Source: Acidimicrobiaceae bacterium (GTDB lineage Bacteria; Actinomycetota; Acidimicrobiia; Acidimicrobiales; Ilumatobacteraceae). From it: a DNA stretch of 21,372 nt. How positions within the stretch are numbered: position 1 is the stretch's first letter; every line of letters starts with the position of its first letter. Shown here in pieces: positions 1 to 8,018 of this stretch. The position numbers and the translations under genes are program-made. The notes below the pieces were generated by a model, which saw nothing but the letters and a program-made list of their open reading frames with translations, was not told where the DNA came from and ran no database searches. Location: NCBI GenBank assembly GCA_003154135.1, contig PMCN01000145.1, forward strand, positions 22,978 through 44,349, read 5' to 3'.

Positions 1-2
1 TC

Positions 3-524
3 GCGTTGGTGCTCGGCGCCGCAGCGGTGGTGGTGCTCACCGTGTCGTACGGCCGGGTCCCGTGGCTGGCGCTGACCATTGCGGTGTCGTGGACGGGCTA
101 CGGCTACCTCAAGAAGCAGGTGCCGCTCACCCCGGTCGAGAGCATGGCTGCCGAGTCGTCCATCCTGTTCCTGCCGGCGGTGGTCATCGCCGTGCTGCTC
201 GCCGGGCGCGCGGGCAGCATCCCCAACTCCGCGACGCACGTCGAGCTCACGTTCGCGTTGCTGACCGGCCTGGCCACCATGGGACCACTGATGCTGTTCG
301 CCTTCGCCGCCCAGCGCGTGCCCCTCACCATCATCGGGCCCATGCAGTACATCGTGCCGACCATGAACTTCCTGATCGGCTGGTTGCTGTACGACGAGTC
401 GCTGCCACCGCTGCGGCTGTTCGGCTTCTCCCTGGTGTGGCTCGGCCTCGCGATCCTCAGCATCGACACGGCCCGCCGGGCGCGCGCGACGAGGATGTCG
501 GCACTCGTTCCGGCCGATTGCTAG
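3..524 (+). CDS. rarD: RarD-type EamA family permease, C-terminal part (cut by window edge)
   Basis: This is the C-terminal part of a polytopic inner-membrane transporter of the drug/metabolite superfamily. The frame is open to the left edge, so the true start lies outside the window. About five hydrophobic helices are visible: VLGAAAVVVLTVSY, the LALTIAVSWTGYGYL region, ILFLPAVVIAVLLA, a helix around FALLTGLATMGPLMLFAFAA, and the last pair around QYIVPTMNFLIGWLLY and FGFSLVWLGLAILSI. The segment after GPMQYI (QY-I-PT-FL) followed by an acidic YDE loop matches the C-terminal half of E. coli RarD, as far as I recall it. The substrate is unknown; chloramphenicol sensitivity gave the family its name. 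The protein ends in a short basic tail. The next gene starts 34 nt downstream. Confidence 0.85.
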   Translation, partial: ALVLGAAAVVVLTVSYGRVPWLALTIAVSWTGYGYLKKQVPLTPVESMAAESSILFLPAVVIAVLLAGRAGSIPNSATHVELTFALLTGLATMGPLMLFAFAAQRVPLTIIGPMQYIVPTMNFLIGWLLYDESLPPLRLFGFSLVWLGLAILSIDTARRARATRMSALVPADC

Positions 525-558
525 CGTCTCCTCGACCGGGACCATGGGAGGAACAATC

Positions 559-864
559 ATGAAGAAGGCCCTGTTGGCCATCGTTGCGAGCGCGACCGTC
601 TGCGCGGCGTGCAGCGCGAGCACTGCCGACTTCCAGACGTCGGCCCAGAAGTTCATCGAGAGCAAGACCGTGTCCGACAAGGCGGGTACCACGTTCACCA
701 AGGCTGCGTGCACCAAGCCGCCCAAGGTGGAGGCCGGCGCGACGTTCACGTGCACCGCCACCGACGCAACGGGACAGAACTGGAGCTTCGTGCTCACGGT
801 GAAGGACAAGAAGAACTACGAGATCACCTCGGGTCAGCCCGACGACTCCACCGCCACCACCTGA
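559..864 (+). CDS. Small DUF4333-type lipoprotein
   Basis: Encodes 101 residues. The start ATG at 559 is preceded by GGGAGGA at 546-552, an ideal spacing; an ATG at 544 is in frame but overlaps that ribosome binding site. The N terminus is a lipoprotein signal (MKK, hydrophobic core, VCAAC with the lipidated Cys likely at residue 18). The mature part is a single small domain with two further cysteines (AACTKP and TFTCTA) that could form a disulfide, and a late WSF-LTVKDKKNYEI strand. This is the DUF4333 pattern of actinobacterial envelope proteins; the function is unknown. The C terminus is Ser/Thr/Asp-rich. It is followed at once by a strong hairpin, so it is probably expressed on its own or with the permease upstream. 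Confidence 0.85.
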   Translation: MKKALLAIVASATVCAACSASTADFQTSAQKFIESKTVSDKAGTTFTKAACTKPPKVEAGATFTCTATDATGQNWSFVLTVKDKKNYEITSGQPDDSTATT

Positions 865-870
865 TCCCGG

Positions 871-916
871 CACGACACGCGCAACGGCCCGCCCCGAAGG
901 GCGGGCCGTTGTCGTG
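871..916. terminator. Strong bidirectional intrinsic-type hairpin
   Basis: CAACGGCCCGCCC at 882-894 pairs perfectly with GGGCGGGCCGTTG at 899-911 around a CGAA tetraloop. CACGA at 871-875 and TCGTG at 912-916 extend the stem beyond a bulge. It lies exactly between the convergent stops of the DUF4333 gene (864) and the binding-protein gene (932), so it can end transcription from both sides. There is no U tract, as is usual in high-GC actinobacteria. Confidence 0.8.
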
Positions 917-931
917 CGTGTGTCGGCGACG

Positions 932-2329
932 TCAGTGCTCGAACTGCGTGATGAGCTTGCCGATGTCGGTGAACGTCTTCGCCGTGGCGTTGTACTGCAG
1001 CACCTGCAGCGACTCCGCCAGGTACGGATCGGCGGTGCCGTTCATCTTCAGCACCACTCCGTCACGGGCCAGCATGGGCGTGTACGTGAAGTTGCGGGCG
1101 GCGTCGATGATGCTGGCGCGGGTGAGGCCGTCGGGCGACTTCTGCGCCTGGATCAGCATGGCCACGGTGACCTCGGCAGTGGTCCAGCCGGCGGCAGCCG
1201 TGGTGGCGATGTCGCTCTTGCCGATGCTGGCCATGTAGTCGAGGTAGGTCTTCACGTTGGGCACAGTGGCATTGGCGGGGCTGCCGATGTCGATCAGGTT
1301 GCCCGACGTGTAGAGCCCGTCAGCGGCGGCACCGGCGGCACCGAGGATGAGGCTGCTGGCGCAGGTGTTGGTGATGAACGTGGCGGGAGTCCATCCCGGG
1401 TTCTGGGCCTTGGCCGTGGCCAGCTGGCTGAGGAAGGTGACGCAGCCGGCGCCCAGCGGCACCGCCATGATGACGTCGGGCTTCTTCGACGCGATGCTGG
1501 TGATCTGCGACGCGGGCGGCGTGGCGTCCTCGGCCTCGATGGTCTGCTCGTCGACGATGGTGAGGTTGTACTGGCTGGCGAGCGCCTTGAAGGCGTCGAC
1601 GTAGGCCGTGCCGAACTCACTGTTCACCGAGAAGATGGCCACCTTGGCGCCGTTGGGGTAGAGCTCCTTCAGCTGCGAGGCGTACACCTTCGACTCGGTG
1701 TCGTAGGGCACCAGGAGGCCGGTGGTCCAGGGGTAGTCGGCCACCTCGCCCCAGTGAGGAGACCCGGTGAGCGCGTTGAGCTGCGGGATGCAGGCGTCGT
1801 TGAGGGTCTGGCGCACGGCCAGGTTGTCGGGTGTGCCGATGATGCCTGCAACGACGTTCGAGCCGCCGTCGATGAGCTTCGACACTGCGCCCGGCGTGAG
1901 GTCCTTCGAGTACTGGTCGTCCTCGATGTCGGTCGTGATCTTCACGTCGCCGAGGAGGCCCTTCGAGTTGGCGTAGTCCATGTACGCCTGGAAGCCGTCC
2001 TTCACAGGGGCGAAGGCCGCAGCGGCGATGCCACCGGTGAGCGGCATGACCGAACCGATCTTGATGGTGCCGGTGATCTTGGCGTTGGCCGCGGTCTCGT
2101 CGGTGCAGTCCTTGGTGTCGACCTTCCACGCCGCCGGAGCGGGTGTGGTGGTCTCCGCGGGCGTAGTGGTGTTCGAGCCCCCGGTGGTGGGCGAGCCGCC
2201 GGCCGTGGTTGTCGGTGCTTGCGTGTTGGCTGCGGTCGTGGTGCTCTTGCTGTCGCTGCTGCATGCAGCCACGAGCAGTGCGCCGGCGGCGAGTGCCGCC
2301 ACGAGGCGCGCCGTGTTGCGTCGCTTCAT
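932..2329 (-). CDS. Branched-chain amino acid-type ABC transporter substrate-binding lipoprotein
   Basis: Encodes 465 residues. This is the extracytoplasmic binding component of the ABC importer encoded just upstream in the operon. The start at 2329 follows AGGGGGA on the minus strand. The signal peptide (MKRRNTARL, hydrophobic core) ends in a lipobox LLVAAC with the lipidated Cys at 23, followed by a Thr/Pro/Gly-rich linker to about residue 68. The body is a type I periplasmic-binding fold (Peripla_BP_6/LivJ-like): it opens with IKIGSVMPLTGG, then a VVAGIIGTPDNLAVRQ strand-helix, and AKVAIFSVNSEFGTAYVDAF at the second-lobe crossover. The ligand could be Leu/Ile/Val, but this family also binds amides, urea and aromatic compounds, and sequence alone does not decide. 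It is last in the operon, 65 nt after livM; the gap holds a 14-bp tandem repeat. Confidence 0.92.
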   Translation of the reverse strand: MKRRNTARLVAALAAGALLVAACSSDSKSTTTAANTQAPTTTAGGSPTTGGSNTTTPAETTTPAPAAWKVDTKDCTDETAANAKITGTIKIGSVMPLTGGIAAAAFAPVKDGFQAYMDYANSKGLLGDVKITTDIEDDQYSKDLTPGAVSKLIDGGSNVVAGIIGTPDNLAVRQTLNDACIPQLNALTGSPHWGEVADYPWTTGLLVPYDTESKVYASQLKELYPNGAKVAIFSVNSEFGTAYVDAFKALASQYNLTIVDEQTIEAEDATPPASQITSIASKKPDVIMAVPLGAGCVTFLSQLATAKAQNPGWTPATFITNTCASSLILGAAGAAADGLYTSGNLIDIGSPANATVPNVKTYLDYMASIGKSDIATTAAAGWTTAEVTVAMLIQAQKSPDGLTRASIIDAARNFTYTPMLARDGVVLKMNGTADPYLAESLQVLQYNATAKTFTDIGKLITQFEH

Positions 2330-2344
2330 CCGTGTCCCCCTCTT

Positions 2345-2394
2345 GTCGTGTGATGACTGTCGTGTGATGACCGTCGTGTGGTGAGTGTCGTGTC
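2345..2394. repeat. 14-bp tandem repeat, about 3.6 copies, between livM and the binding-protein gene
   Basis: Plus-strand units are GTCGTGTGATGACT (2345-2358), GTCGTGTGATGACC (2359-2372), GTCGTGTGGTGAGT (2373-2386) and a partial GTCGTGTC (2387-2394). In the direction of transcription (minus strand) the array begins directly after the livM stop codon and ends next to the ribosome binding site of the binding-protein gene. Read on that strand, the unit is close to ACGACGGTCATCAC. A related array lies at 13545-13597. Confidence 0.85.
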
Positions 2395-3546
2395 TCAGGC
2401 CTCGGCGGCAACCGAGGTGATTGGCTCGATGGTACCCGTACCGGCAGGCCGGGGTACAACCCTCACCACCTTTGCCGACACCCTGCGCCACAGCCCGACG
2501 ATGCCGAAGGGCGCGACGAACATGAGCGTGATGAGGAGGATGGCGAAGATGCCGTCGCCGACGGGCACCTTCGACCACGACAGGAAGGGCCGGATGATGG
2601 CCGGCATCGCCGAGCTGCTCTTGCTCCACTCGCTGGTGCGCACCCCGATGAAGACGTACAGCACCGCGCCGATGATGGGACCCCACAGCGATCCGGCGCC
2701 GCCGATGACCATGACGATGAGGAACACGATGGCACCCAGCACCAGGATGTAACCGGAGTCGGGCGTGACGTTGTTGGTGCGGATGGTGGCGAGGCAGCCG
2801 GGCAGCGCGCACAGGCCTGCCGACATGCCGAAGACGAGCCCCTTCGTGACCGCGATGTTGACGCCCATGACCGCGGCGGCGGTCTCGTTGTCGCGGATGG
2901 CCACCAACGAGCGGCCCACGCGGCTCTTCACCAGCCCGCGGCAGGCGAGGTAGGTGATGACGACGATGCCGAGACCGATCCAGAAGTAGAACGGCAGCGC
3001 GCCGTTGGCACGCATGTCGCCGAAGGGCTTCCACCCGAAGATGCTGTAGGTGCGGTTCTTGCGCCCGAAGTTGAACCCGGCCTTGTCGAGTCCCTTGGGC
3101 CCACCGGTGAGCCACTGGATCTTGGGCCAGGTGAGGAACTTCGGGAACGCCACACCGAGGGCCAACGTGACGAGTGCGAGGTAGACGCCCTTGATGCGCA
3201 ACGCCGGCAGCGACACGAGTGCGCCCACCACGAACGCGATGAGGAACGCCATCGGCAGGGTGGCGAGCGGGCTCCAGTGCCAGCGACTGACGAAGATGGC
3301 CGTGGTGTACGCGCCGATGCCGTAGAACGCCGAGTGGCCGATGGAGATCTGGCCGGTGTAGCCGAGCAGCAGGTTGAGGCTCATCGCCGCAGCCATGAGG
3401 ACGAACGCGTCGAGGCAGTAGCCGATGGTGGGGTCGGCCGCACTGGTGGGGATCCAGAGTGCGAGCGCCGCGAGCAGGCCGAACACGACGAGGCGCATCG
3501 TCCAGCTGGCTGCACCGCCGGAGCGCATGGTGACGAGCGGCTTCAT
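2395..3546 (-). CDS. livM: Branched-chain amino acid ABC transporter permease LivM
   Basis: Encodes 383 residues. It is one of the two membrane-spanning subunits of the importer. The ATG at 3546 overlaps the livH stop by 4 nt (ATGA), which fixes the start by translational coupling. About nine to ten hydrophobic helices are visible. The family signature follows the second or third helix: SLNLLLGYTGQISIGHSAFYGIGAYT (residues about 56-81). Later comes the cytoplasmic coupling-loop region containing SRVGRSLVAIRDNETAAAVMGVN, the EAA-like segment that contacts the ATPases. An insertion rich in Lys/Asn/Gly around residues 150-185 (GGPKGLDK to NGALPFYFWIG) is also usual in LivM. The C-terminal tail after the last helix is long (about 35 residues) and polar. 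Confidence 0.93.
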   Translation of the reverse strand: MKPLVTMRSGGAASWTMRLVVFGLLAALALWIPTSAADPTIGYCLDAFVLMAAAMSLNLLLGYTGQISIGHSAFYGIGAYTTAIFVSRWHWSPLATLPMAFLIAFVVGALVSLPALRIKGVYLALVTLALGVAFPKFLTWPKIQWLTGGPKGLDKAGFNFGRKNRTYSIFGWKPFGDMRANGALPFYFWIGLGIVVITYLACRGLVKSRVGRSLVAIRDNETAAAVMGVNIAVTKGLVFGMSAGLCALPGCLATIRTNNVTPDSGYILVLGAIVFLIVMVIGGAGSLWGPIIGAVLYVFIGVRTSEWSKSSSAMPAIIRPFLSWSKVPVGDGIFAILLITLMFVAPFGIVGLWRRVSAKVVRVVPRPAGTGTIEPITSVAAEA

Positions 3547-4465
3547 ACGCGCTCGACCTTCGAGGTGCCGAACAGGCCGGACGGTTTCACGAGCAGCACC
3601 CCGACGATGACGAGGAAGGCGACGCCCACCTTCATCTGCTGGCCGACCCACTTGTCGGCGTACCCCGCCACCAGGTTCTGGATGACCCCGATGCACAGCC
3701 CACCGACCACGGCGCCGCCAGGGCTGTCGAAGCCGCCCAGCGTGGCCGCGGCCGAGGCGTAGATGAACACGCTGAACATGAGCCCGAGGTTGACGGTGTG
3801 GTTCACGCCGGCGAACACCACCCCACCGAGGGCACCGATGGAGGCGGCGAGGCCCCAGCTCATCATGAGCACGCGGTGGGTGGGGATGCCGACGAGCTTG
3901 GCGCTGTCGGCGTTGCTGGCCACGGCGCGCATGGCGAGGCCGAGCTTGGTCTTGTTGAAGAGCAGGAAGAGCAGCGCCGTGATGACCAGAACCAGCGCGA
4001 GGATGCCGATGGACTGGATGGTGATGTTGGCGCCGAGGATGTGCCAGAAGTCGGTGGGCTTGTTGGGGAACAGCGAGGGGAACTGCTGCTGCGTGCTCTT
4101 CGCCGAGTTGGGCAGCACCTGATCGCCCCATATGGCGCCGTCGAGCCAGTTGAGCCCTCGGAACAGGCCGATGGTGACGATGAACACTGCGAACGGCGAT
4201 CGCTTCGCCACCGGCCGCACGAGCCCGACCTCCGTGACCGCGCCCAAGGCGAAACCGACGACGAGACCGACGACGAGCGCCCATCCGATGGCGAAGCCCC
4301 ACTCGCCCATCTGGTACACGATGTACGTGCAGAACAAGGCCATCTCGCCCTGCGCGAAGTTGAGGTGGCCGGTACCGCGGTAGATGATGACGATGCCGAG
4401 TGCGAGCAGCGCATAGATGCTGCCCTCACTGAGACCGTCGAAGATTCGTTGCACGAACAGATCCA

Positions 4466-4466
<1 letters not shown>
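3543..4466 (-). CDS. livH: Branched-chain amino acid ABC transporter permease LivH
   Basis: Encodes 307 residues. It is the second inner-membrane permease subunit and pairs with LivM. The start ATG at 4466 overlaps the livF stop by 1 nt (TGATG). The N terminus has the LivH signature: LSEGSIYALLALGIVIIYRG followed by GHLNFAQGEMA. The coupling loop is TKLGLAMRAVASNADSAKLVGI (about 175-196), then a helix-rich C-terminal half with FGGFDSPGGAVVGG-like glycine turns (seen as LGGFDSPGGAVVGGL). A polar loop of about 45 residues between helices (GDQVLPNSAKST through LFPNKPTDFW) faces outside and is longer than in E. coli LivH. Eight hydrophobic helices are predicted by eye. Confidence 0.93.
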
Positions 4467-5172
<706 letters not shown>

Positions 5173-5176
<4 letters not shown>

Positions 5177-5934
5177 GACGTCGTGCCCAGGTACGCCTCG
5201 ATGACGAGGGGATCGTTCTGCACGTGCTCGGGGGAGCCCTCCGCGATCTTGCGGCCGAACTCCATGGCCACCACTCGGTCGCTGATGCTCATCACCATCG
5301 ACATGTGGTGCTCGACGAGCAGCACGGTGAGCTCGAACTGGTCGCGGATCTGCTGGATCGTGTGGCCCAGCTCTTCGACCTCGCCATGGGTGAGGCCGCT
5401 GGCCGGTTCGTCGAGGAGCAGGAAGTTGGGTCGGGCTGCGAGCGCCCGTGCGATCTCGAGCCGCTTCAAGGTGCCGAAGGGAAGGCCCGCCGCCGGGTGG
5501 AACGCGAGCGTGCCGAGTCCGAGCTGCTCGAGCAGATCGCCGGCGAAGTCGCGGGTGCGCCGGTTGTCGTTGGCGACACCCACACGCGAGATGGCTTGGG
5601 CGAAGCCCACCTTGCCCTGGCTGTGCGCGCCGACCATCACGTTCTCGAGCAGGGTCATGGTGGGGAACAACGCGAGGTTCTGGAACGTGCGCGCGATGCC
5701 GAGCCGGGCAATGGCGTGCGGCGGCACGGTGAGCAGCTCGTGCCCACGGAACATCACCGAGCCGCCGGTGGGCTGGTAGATGCGGCTCACCACGTTGAAC
5801 ATCGTGGTCTTGCCCGCGCCGTTGGGCCCGATGAGGCCGCAGATGTGCCCCTCCTCGATGGAGAAGGAGAGGCCGTCGAGCGCCACGATGCCGCCGAAGC
5901 GAACCGTCACGTCATGCACGTCGAGCACACTCAC
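5173..5934 (-). CDS. livG: Branched-chain amino acid ABC transporter ATP-binding protein LivG
   Basis: Encodes 253 residues with a GTG start at 5934 (another GTG at 5928 is possible). GGGGGGAGG lies about 11 nt upstream. Motifs are Walker A GPNGAGKT, the Q-loop in GIARTFQNLALFPTMTLLENVMVG, a divergent signature LPFGTLKRLEIARAL (canonical LSGGQ is replaced by PFGTLK, normal for LivG, which usually has SYGxQR), Walker B FLLLDEPASGL, and the switch His in LLVEHH. The C-terminal IEAYLG motif is typical. It is the first gene of the five-gene operon. The gap between it and the SDR gene upstream must hold the operon promoter. Confidence 0.95.
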
Positions 5935-5971
5935 CCGGAACCAGACCTCCCCCCTCGGACCGAACGGGCAC

Positions 5972-5977
5972 ACCGTA
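5972..5977 (-). promoter_or_regulatory. Candidate -10 element of the liv operon
   Basis: TACGGT on the minus strand (a TANNNT hexamer), 37 nt before the livG GTG. It would leave a leader of about 30 nt carrying the GGGGGGAGG ribosome binding site. No good -35 is seen. The same hexamer serves as the presumed -10 of both genes at 6851/6900. Confidence 0.3.
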
Positions 5978-6029
5978 GCCGGTCGACAACTTGGGGTCGG
6001 CGTCCGGCTCGGTGGGGCGTGACGAACGG

Positions 6030-6851
6030 TCAGTCGTGCCAGTCGAGCACGCCGCGCATCGCAGCCTCGAAGTCCTCGAACGTCATCGTTCGCTTCGCAC
6101 CGCTCACCATCTCGGCGTCGGCACCCACGGGGTGACGCAACGTGCCGGGACGCTCCGTGGCCGCGGCGTAGATGGCGTCGACGACCACCTGCGCAGGGCC
6201 GGGCTCGCCGCTCACCAGGCGGCGCTGTGCCTGCCGATAGCGCTGCCAACGCGCGTACTCGTCGGTGTCGGGTGTCATGGCCGCGGCGTGGTGGCTGTTG
6301 TCGCCGAGCCGGGTGGCGAACTGACCGGGCTCGATGATGCTGACGCGGATGCCGTGGTGCTCGAGCTCGAAGTGCATCGCCTCGGTGATGGCTTCCACGG
6401 CGTGCTTGCTGGCGGAGTAGATGCCCCCGTACGGCGTGCCGACGAGGCCCGCGAGCGAGCCGACGTTGACGATGGCGCCGCCACCGTTGGCGATCATGTG
6501 CGGCACCGTGGCCCGCACGGTGCGCACGACGCCCACGACGTTGGTGTCGAACTGCCGCACCACCTCGTCGTCGGCCAGCAGGTGCACGGCGCCGAAGGTC
6601 TCGACGCCCGCGTTGTTGACGAGCACGTCGATGGCGCCGGCGCGTGCGATCACCTCGGCGACGGTGGCGTCGACGCTGGCGCGGTCGCACACGTCGAGTG
6701 CGAGCTGCTCGATGTCGGGGCGGGCGGCGATGGCGGCCGACTTGCCGGGCGTGCGCATGGTGGCGAACACGCGGTGGCCGCGGTCGGCGAAGGTGAGCGC
6801 GGCCAGCTCGCCGAACCCGCTGCTGCAACCAGTGATGACGACGTTCGACAT
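6030..6851 (-). CDS. Classical short-chain dehydrogenase/reductase (SDR)
   Basis: Encodes 273 residues, with a Rossmann-fold NAD(P)-binding domain. The cofactor loop is TGCSSGFG (7-14), the D53 region contacts adenine (LALDVCD), and the structural motif is NNAG (79-82). The catalytic set is N104, S132 (VGSLAG), Y145 and K149 in YSASK. The segment after the active site (IEPGQFATRLGDN) resembles the oxidoreductases often annotated as retinol or 17-beta-hydroxysteroid dehydrogenase-like. R33 in ATMRTPGK could bind the NADP 2'-phosphate, which is an inference. The substrate is unknown. There is no ribosome binding site; TACGGT lies 7 nt before the ATG, pointing to a leaderless transcript. It diverges from the adenylyl cyclase gene. 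Confidence 0.92.
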   Translation of the reverse strand: MSNVVITGCSSGFGELAALTFADRGHRVFATMRTPGKSAAIAARPDIEQLALDVCDRASVDATVAEVIARAGAIDVLVNNAGVETFGAVHLLADDEVVRQFDTNVVGVVRTVRATVPHMIANGGGAIVNVGSLAGLVGTPYGGIYSASKHAVEAITEAMHFELEHHGIRVSIIEPGQFATRLGDNSHHAAAMTPDTDEYARWQRYRQAQRRLVSGEPGPAQVVVDAIYAAATERPGTLRHPVGADAEMVSGAKRTMTFEDFEAAMRGVLDWHD

Positions 6852-6856
6852 GGCGA

Positions 6857-6894
6857 GCACCGTAGTCCGCGAGAGATCGCGCACACTACGGTGC
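6857..6894. promoter_or_regulatory. Mirrored divergent promoter of the SDR and adenylyl cyclase genes
   Basis: Perfect 10-bp arms GCACCGTAGT (6857-6866) and ACTACGGTGC (6885-6894) flank 18 nt that contain a second short inverted repeat, CGCGA-TCGCG (6868-6881). Each arm contains a TACGGT hexamer (TANNNT type) in the orientation of the gene beside it, and each hexamer ends exactly 7 nt before that gene's ATG (6851 minus, 6900 plus). Neither gene has a ribosome binding site. The simplest reading is two back-to-back leaderless promoters, whose symmetry could also serve one dimeric regulator. Confidence 0.6.
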
Positions 6895-6899
6895 GTCTC

Positions 6900-7994
6900 A
6901 TGAGCGACATCGACGCCTGGATCTCCCACGGCGTCTACGACCCGGCTGAACCGGCTGCCGCGCAACGCCTCGAGCTGCTGCGGTGGTTGATCGATCAGCA
7001 GGTACCGCTCGACGAGATCGTCGAGGCCGCACGCGTCGGCCAGTTGACCTCGGTTGCCGGCGACCGCGCGCTCCGGCCGGGCCTGCGCCTCACGATGGCA
7101 GAGGTGTCGGCGGCGTCGGGCATGCATCCCGCCGCGGTCGCGGCGGTGCACCGCGCCAGCGGCATGCCCACCGCGGGCATCGACGACGCCGTCTACACGG
7201 TCGACGACCTGGAGATGTTCTCGCTGTTCAAGATCGCAGCCGACTTCTTCAGCGACGCGGAGCTCATCCACTTCGTCCGCGTGCTCGGCAGCTCGCTGCG
7301 CCGCATCGCCGAGGCGGCGAGCGAGATGTTCCTGCGCGACGTGGAGGCGCCCATCCAGGAAGGTGGCGCCTCGGCGCCGCTCGACGTGGCCAAGGCCAAC
7401 TTGGCGGGCGTGCAACTGGCCCGCGGCGCCACCGGCGTGTTCGACCCGATGTTCCGCGCACACCTCGAGGCCGCCACCGCGACCACCCGGCGAGCACGCG
7501 CCGACACCCACGACTACGCCACCACGCCGCTGACGATCGGCTTCGTCGACCTCAGCGGGTTCACCACCCGCTCAGGGGCACTCGACCCTCAGGAGCTGTT
7601 GCGGCTCGTGATGACGTTCGAGAGCGTGTCGCTCGACCTCATCAGCGCACGCGGCGGGCGGCTGGTGAAGCTCATCGGCGACGAGGTGATGTTCAGCGTG
7701 GTCGAGCCCGCCGAGGCGTGCATCATCGCGCAAGGCATCGTCGACCAGGCATGCACGTGGGCAGCAGGGGCTCGCGGCGGCGTCGCGCACGGCCTGGTCA
7801 TCGCCAGTGGTGGCGACGTGTACGGCGAGACCGTCAACCTCGCGTCGCGCATCACCGACATCGCCGTGCCGGGCGAGGTGCTGGTCAACGAAGCCGTCGT
7901 GCAGCGCGCCGACTCGCTCGCGTTCCTGCCCGCGGGCCGCCGCCAGCTGAAGGGCTTCGCCGAGCCCGTGAGGTTGTGGTCGCTCGACGTATGA
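6900..7994 (+). CDS. Class III adenylyl cyclase with N-terminal regulatory domain (Rv1264-like layout)
   Basis: Encodes 364 residues and likely makes cAMP from ATP in the cytoplasm. All six canonical catalytic positions are present: metal Asp D217 (VDLSGF) and D261 (LIGDEV), adenine-selecting K257 and D306 (GGDVYG), and transition-state N313 and R317 (NLASR). Residues 1-205 are helical and contain no membrane segment. Their order (LELLRWLIDQQVPLDEI, then a helix-turn-helix-like TMAEVSAASGMHPAAVAAVHRA, then ELIHFVRVLGSSLRRIAEAA) parallels the autoinhibitory N-terminal domain of Mycobacterium tuberculosis Rv1264 (Ad_Cy_reg family), which is pH-sensitive there. Dimerisation is expected. The start ATG at 6900 is set by the leaderless pattern TACGGT-N7-ATG. 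Convergent with the LLM gene 24 bp away. Confidence 0.9.
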   Translation: MSDIDAWISHGVYDPAEPAAAQRLELLRWLIDQQVPLDEIVEAARVGQLTSVAGDRALRPGLRLTMAEVSAASGMHPAAVAAVHRASGMPTAGIDDAVYTVDDLEMFSLFKIAADFFSDAELIHFVRVLGSSLRRIAEAASEMFLRDVEAPIQEGGASAPLDVAKANLAGVQLARGATGVFDPMFRAHLEAATATTRRARADTHDYATTPLTIGFVDLSGFTTRSGALDPQELLRLVMTFESVSLDLISARGGRLVKLIGDEVMFSVVEPAEACIIAQGIVDQACTWAAGARGGVAHGLVIASGGDVYGETVNLASRITDIAVPGEVLVNEAVVQRADSLAFLPAGRRQLKGFAEPVRLWSLDV

Positions 7995-8018
7995 GCGTCG
8001 CGACGCCGCCGACCTGTG

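Noticed and set aside
914..2353. A 479-codon open frame on the plus strand opposite the substrate-binding protein
   Set aside because: It is the antisense shadow of a clear periplasmic-binding protein gene. Its product is Gly/Val/Arg/His-rich with no domain, typical of GC-rich antisense frames.
2330..3115. N-terminal extension of the binding-protein frame into livM
   Set aside because: The lipoprotein signal peptide and ribosome binding site fix the start at 2329; the extension is a shifted-frame shadow of livM.
5991..6899. N-terminal extension of the adenylyl cyclase frame over the SDR gene
   Set aside because: The frame is open by chance opposite the SDR gene. The family layout and the leaderless promoter place the start at 6900.
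7995..8006. GCGTCGCGACGC, a perfect 12-bp palindrome between convergent stops
   Set aside because: It has no loop, so it cannot form a normal hairpin. It may still be a protein site, but CG-rich palindromes are common here.
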